From Erythrobacter donghaensis (GTDB lineage: Bacteria > Pseudomonadota > Alphaproteobacteria > Sphingomonadales > Sphingomonadaceae): 33,546 nt of DNA. Below the pieces are notes generated by a model, which saw nothing but the letters and a program-made list of their open reading frames with translations, did no database searches and was not told where the DNA came from. The stretch covers positions 1 to 33,546 of the forward strand of contig NZ_LSJS01000097.1 in assembly GCF_001557325.1 (NCBI RefSeq). The letters run 5' to 3'. A program made the position numbers and the translations under genes. Positions 32,801 through 33,546 of the stretch are shown here, piece by piece; positions within the stretch are counted from its first letter, which is position 1; each line of letters begins with the position of its first letter.

Positions 32801-33270
32801 GCGCCGCTTTCGAGGCGGTAGACGGGCATTTCCGGGTGTTGTTCACCCGGTTGTTCGAGGGGGGCCAAGCACACCTTGCGCTGGTCGATTCGGACGATCC
32901 GCTCGAGGCCGGTCTCGAAATCTACGCCCAGCCGCCGGGCAAGCGGTTGCAATCGCTGTCGCTGCTGTCCGGCGGCGAGCAGGCGCTGACCGCAACCGCG
33001 CTGATCTTCGCGCTGTTCCTCACCAACCCCGCCCCGATCTGCGTGCTCGACGAGGTCGATGCGCCATTGGATGACGCGAACGTCGAGCGCTTTTGCGACC
33101 TGCTCGAATCGATGGTCGCGACCACCACCACCCGCTACCTGATCGTCACCCACAACGCGGTGACGATGAGCCGGATGCACCGCCTGTTCGGGGTGACGAT
33201 GGCGGAGAAAGGCGTCTCGCGGCTGGTGAGCGTCGATCTCGGAGAGGCGGCGCTGCTGGCGGCGGAGTAG
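29848..33270 (+). CDS. smc: Chromosome segregation protein SMC
   Basis: The ATPase of the SMC-ScpAB condensin, which compacts and resolves sister chromosomes. The 1140-aa protein has Walker A GPNGCGKSN (31-39), a long Ala/Glu-rich coiled coil (about 165-500), a hinge at about 505-615 (TPLDRVTVTPGYERALAAVL and LRRWDGFVARGEG), a second coiled coil to about 960, then the ABC signature LLSGGEQALTATALIFALF (about 1041) and Walker B ICVLDEVDAPLDDANV (about 1067). The hinge is shorter than the usual 150 or more residues, see findings. The high Ala content gives many long frames on other strands, which are shadows. It follows the lipoprotein gene by 30 bp and ends 4 bp from the convergent MerR-type gene. 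Confidence 0.97.
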   Translation: MQIHRLKLSGFKSFVEPAELRIEPGLTGVVGPNGCGKSNLLEAIRWVMGETSAKSMRSGGMEDVIFAGTSTRPPRDFAEVVLHASDDGGEELVVTRRIERGAGSAYRVNGRDVRAKDVALTFADAATGAHSPALVSQGKIAQVIAAKPAERRAMLEEAAGIAGLHVRRKDAESKLRAAETNLARLEDLMAGLDAQIASLKRQAKQAERYTELTNRIQAAEARLLFARWREAAAAAKAARAAAEGAEARVAEAQKAVEVVQKEQAEAAAALAEARDELADRRDDASAHGHRMAALAEKLDAAETRLRDLERQRVRLEEDRSDADRLTSAAVEALARLTQELEVSRAAAAAAEAARPLLAEKAEDRERASRAAELALAKATADQAGVEAEWRVAEAAVEQAQARLARIEAEAARLARTRAELESAGDPEADVIAAREAADEAADNLARLRAKLAEDQARKADLQVRRDEVASALAAARAELAGVEREHTALARDREARAKREAGRQGMATPLDRVTVTPGYERALAAVLGRDGKSPLGAPAGTPDGRFWTGAAAPQPVADSLAKRLPQCPEELAARLALVHCVDADDGRTLAPGEWLVTRAGHLRRWDGFVARGEGAAEAAQLEAANRLAELEAALPPLREAVARAEAEDKGCREELASLQTGLVAQERGIAGAIEAERQALRRLDQAEAAKERLAARLAELAASATDIEAQIAAAREDVAAAEAAREKLPARDAGRAALDAAQAKNAAARAAVQAALADLAAQDQALAVARERLAGQQADHAGWQARASDAERRMAETGRRLAEIAEEHAVIAAKPAALAAEIEAGEATRTRLAAELAEVDAVMREADSRQRAADTALAQCTEVLAQARETRASLAARAENEELRRAEMARISGERFQCPPPLLGTRFGFEESDLAQAAQESEELDKLTAARERIGPVNLVAADELARIEAEHGSSAEEQAELVEAIARLRGSIGNLNREGRERLRAAFEAVDGHFRVLFTRLFEGGQAHLALVDSDDPLEAGLEIYAQPPGKRLQSLSLLSGGEQALTATALIFALFLTNPAPICVLDEVDAPLDDANVERFCDLLESMVATTTTRYLIVTHNAVTMSRMHRLFGVTMAEKGVSRLVSVDLGEAALLAAE

Positions 33271-33274
33271 GCCC

Positions 33275-33519
33275 TTAAGCCTCCAGCGCCGCCGCGAGCC
33301 GTGCGCGCACCGCCTTGAGCCCGGCGATCACCTCGCCCATTTCCGGCCCTTCGGCGACAGCAATTCGCACCCCCGGTGCGGCGCCCTCGATAGCGTCGGC
33401 ACGCCGGTCGCCCGCGCGCCGGTCGTCCCTGCGGCGGTCCAGCGGGGAGCGAGCGGCCGAACGCAGCACCGCCTCGGCACCTTTCAGAGTGTAGCCCTCG
33501 CGGTTGACCAGCCGGTCGA
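33275..33519 (-). CDS. MerR family transcriptional regulator, partial (N-terminus lost at contig end)
   Basis: About the last 81 codons of a reverse-strand gene running off the contig end. The first readable residues, DRLVNREGYTLKGAEAVL, match the end of the MerR winged-helix domain found in alphaproteobacterial MerR-like regulators. A basic Arg/Asp-rich linker and a short Ala/Leu-rich C-terminus (VIAGLKAVRARLAAALEA) follow. The DNA-binding N-terminus, about 80-100 residues, is missing because the sequence turns into sequencing adapter at 33520. The product is therefore cut by the assembly and is not a pseudogene. Confidence 0.75.
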
Positions 33520-33546
33520 CTGTCTCTTATACACATCTCCGAGCCC
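33520..33546. other. Illumina Nextera transposase adapter (non-biological)
   Basis: The bases CTGTCTCTTATACACATCT followed by CCGAGCCC are the reverse complement of the Nextera mosaic end plus the start of the read-2 adapter arm. This is untrimmed library sequence at a contig end. Translation through it on the other strand gives the tell-tale MCIRDS peptide. Confidence 0.97.

Noticed and set aside
33135..33536. Reverse-strand frame starting MCIRDS
   Set aside because: Its start codon is in the Nextera adapter and the rest is out of frame with the MerR-type C-terminus.
1..33546. tRNA, rRNA, insertion sequence, prophage, integrase or toxin-antitoxin genes
   Set aside because: Looked for on both strands through motif and context and none was found; the coding content is chromosomal housekeeping with even base composition.

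Overview
This is 33.5 kb of very GC-rich DNA that reads as ordinary chromosome from an alphaproteobacterium of the order Sphingomonadales, with Erythrobacteraceae or Sphingomonadaceae the best guess. The assignment rests on the MucR-type regulator, the class II DAHP synthase, the Fur variant without C-terminal cysteine pairs, the DUF1489 and DUF721 proteins, and the mutY-DUF721-DsbA-DsbA-smc order. No phage, insertion sequence, CRISPR array, tRNA or rRNA was seen. The last 27 bases are Illumina Nextera transposase adapter, so the right edge is an assembly contig end and not biology.

Left part (1-7200): the ergothioneine genes egtB and egtD (egtD cut by the window edge), class II DAHP synthase for the shikimate pathway behind a clear promoter with an embedded palindrome, and a large exported M16 zinc protease, all on the minus strand. 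A plus-strand run follows (6.6-11.0 kb): a NifU-type Fe-S carrier coupled to a RutE-like nitroreductase, tsaB coupled to rimI (modification of tRNA and of ribosomal protein), MucR, Fur and a PlsC acyltransferase.

Middle (11.0-18.4 kb): a LysR regulator, then the conserved RNA-maturation/envelope set miaB, phoH, ybeY and corC on the minus strand. Two plus-strand genes interrupt it: a lipoprotein sugar dehydrogenase of the PQQ/GSDH beta-propeller family and a secreted protein of unknown function. From 18.4 to 22.1 kb come a small membrane protein, a cyclophilin, the magnesium channel MgtE, a short-chain dehydrogenase and a DUF1489 protein.

Right part (22.1-33.5 kb): HdeD-like and YflT-like stress proteins, the latter with a leader that could hide its ribosome binding site. 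Next is a coupled trio (Tat-exported serine hydrolase, NADH pyrophosphatase NudC, FrnE-type DsbA), then a small membrane protein behind a 22-bp palindrome. After these come mutY, divergent DUF721, two exported DsbA-like thiol oxidoreductases, full-length smc with a short hinge, and the cut end of a MerR-type regulator.

The coding content is mostly housekeeping and I do not see a convincing new multi-gene system. The observations most worth testing are regulatory or architectural: the YflT leader, the palindromic promoters at 3.36 and 26.39 kb, the MucR zinc finger that has lost most of its zinc ligands, the hairpin module between mucR and fur, and seven convergent gene pairs that all overlap or nearly touch, two of them sharing one CTAG as both stop codons.
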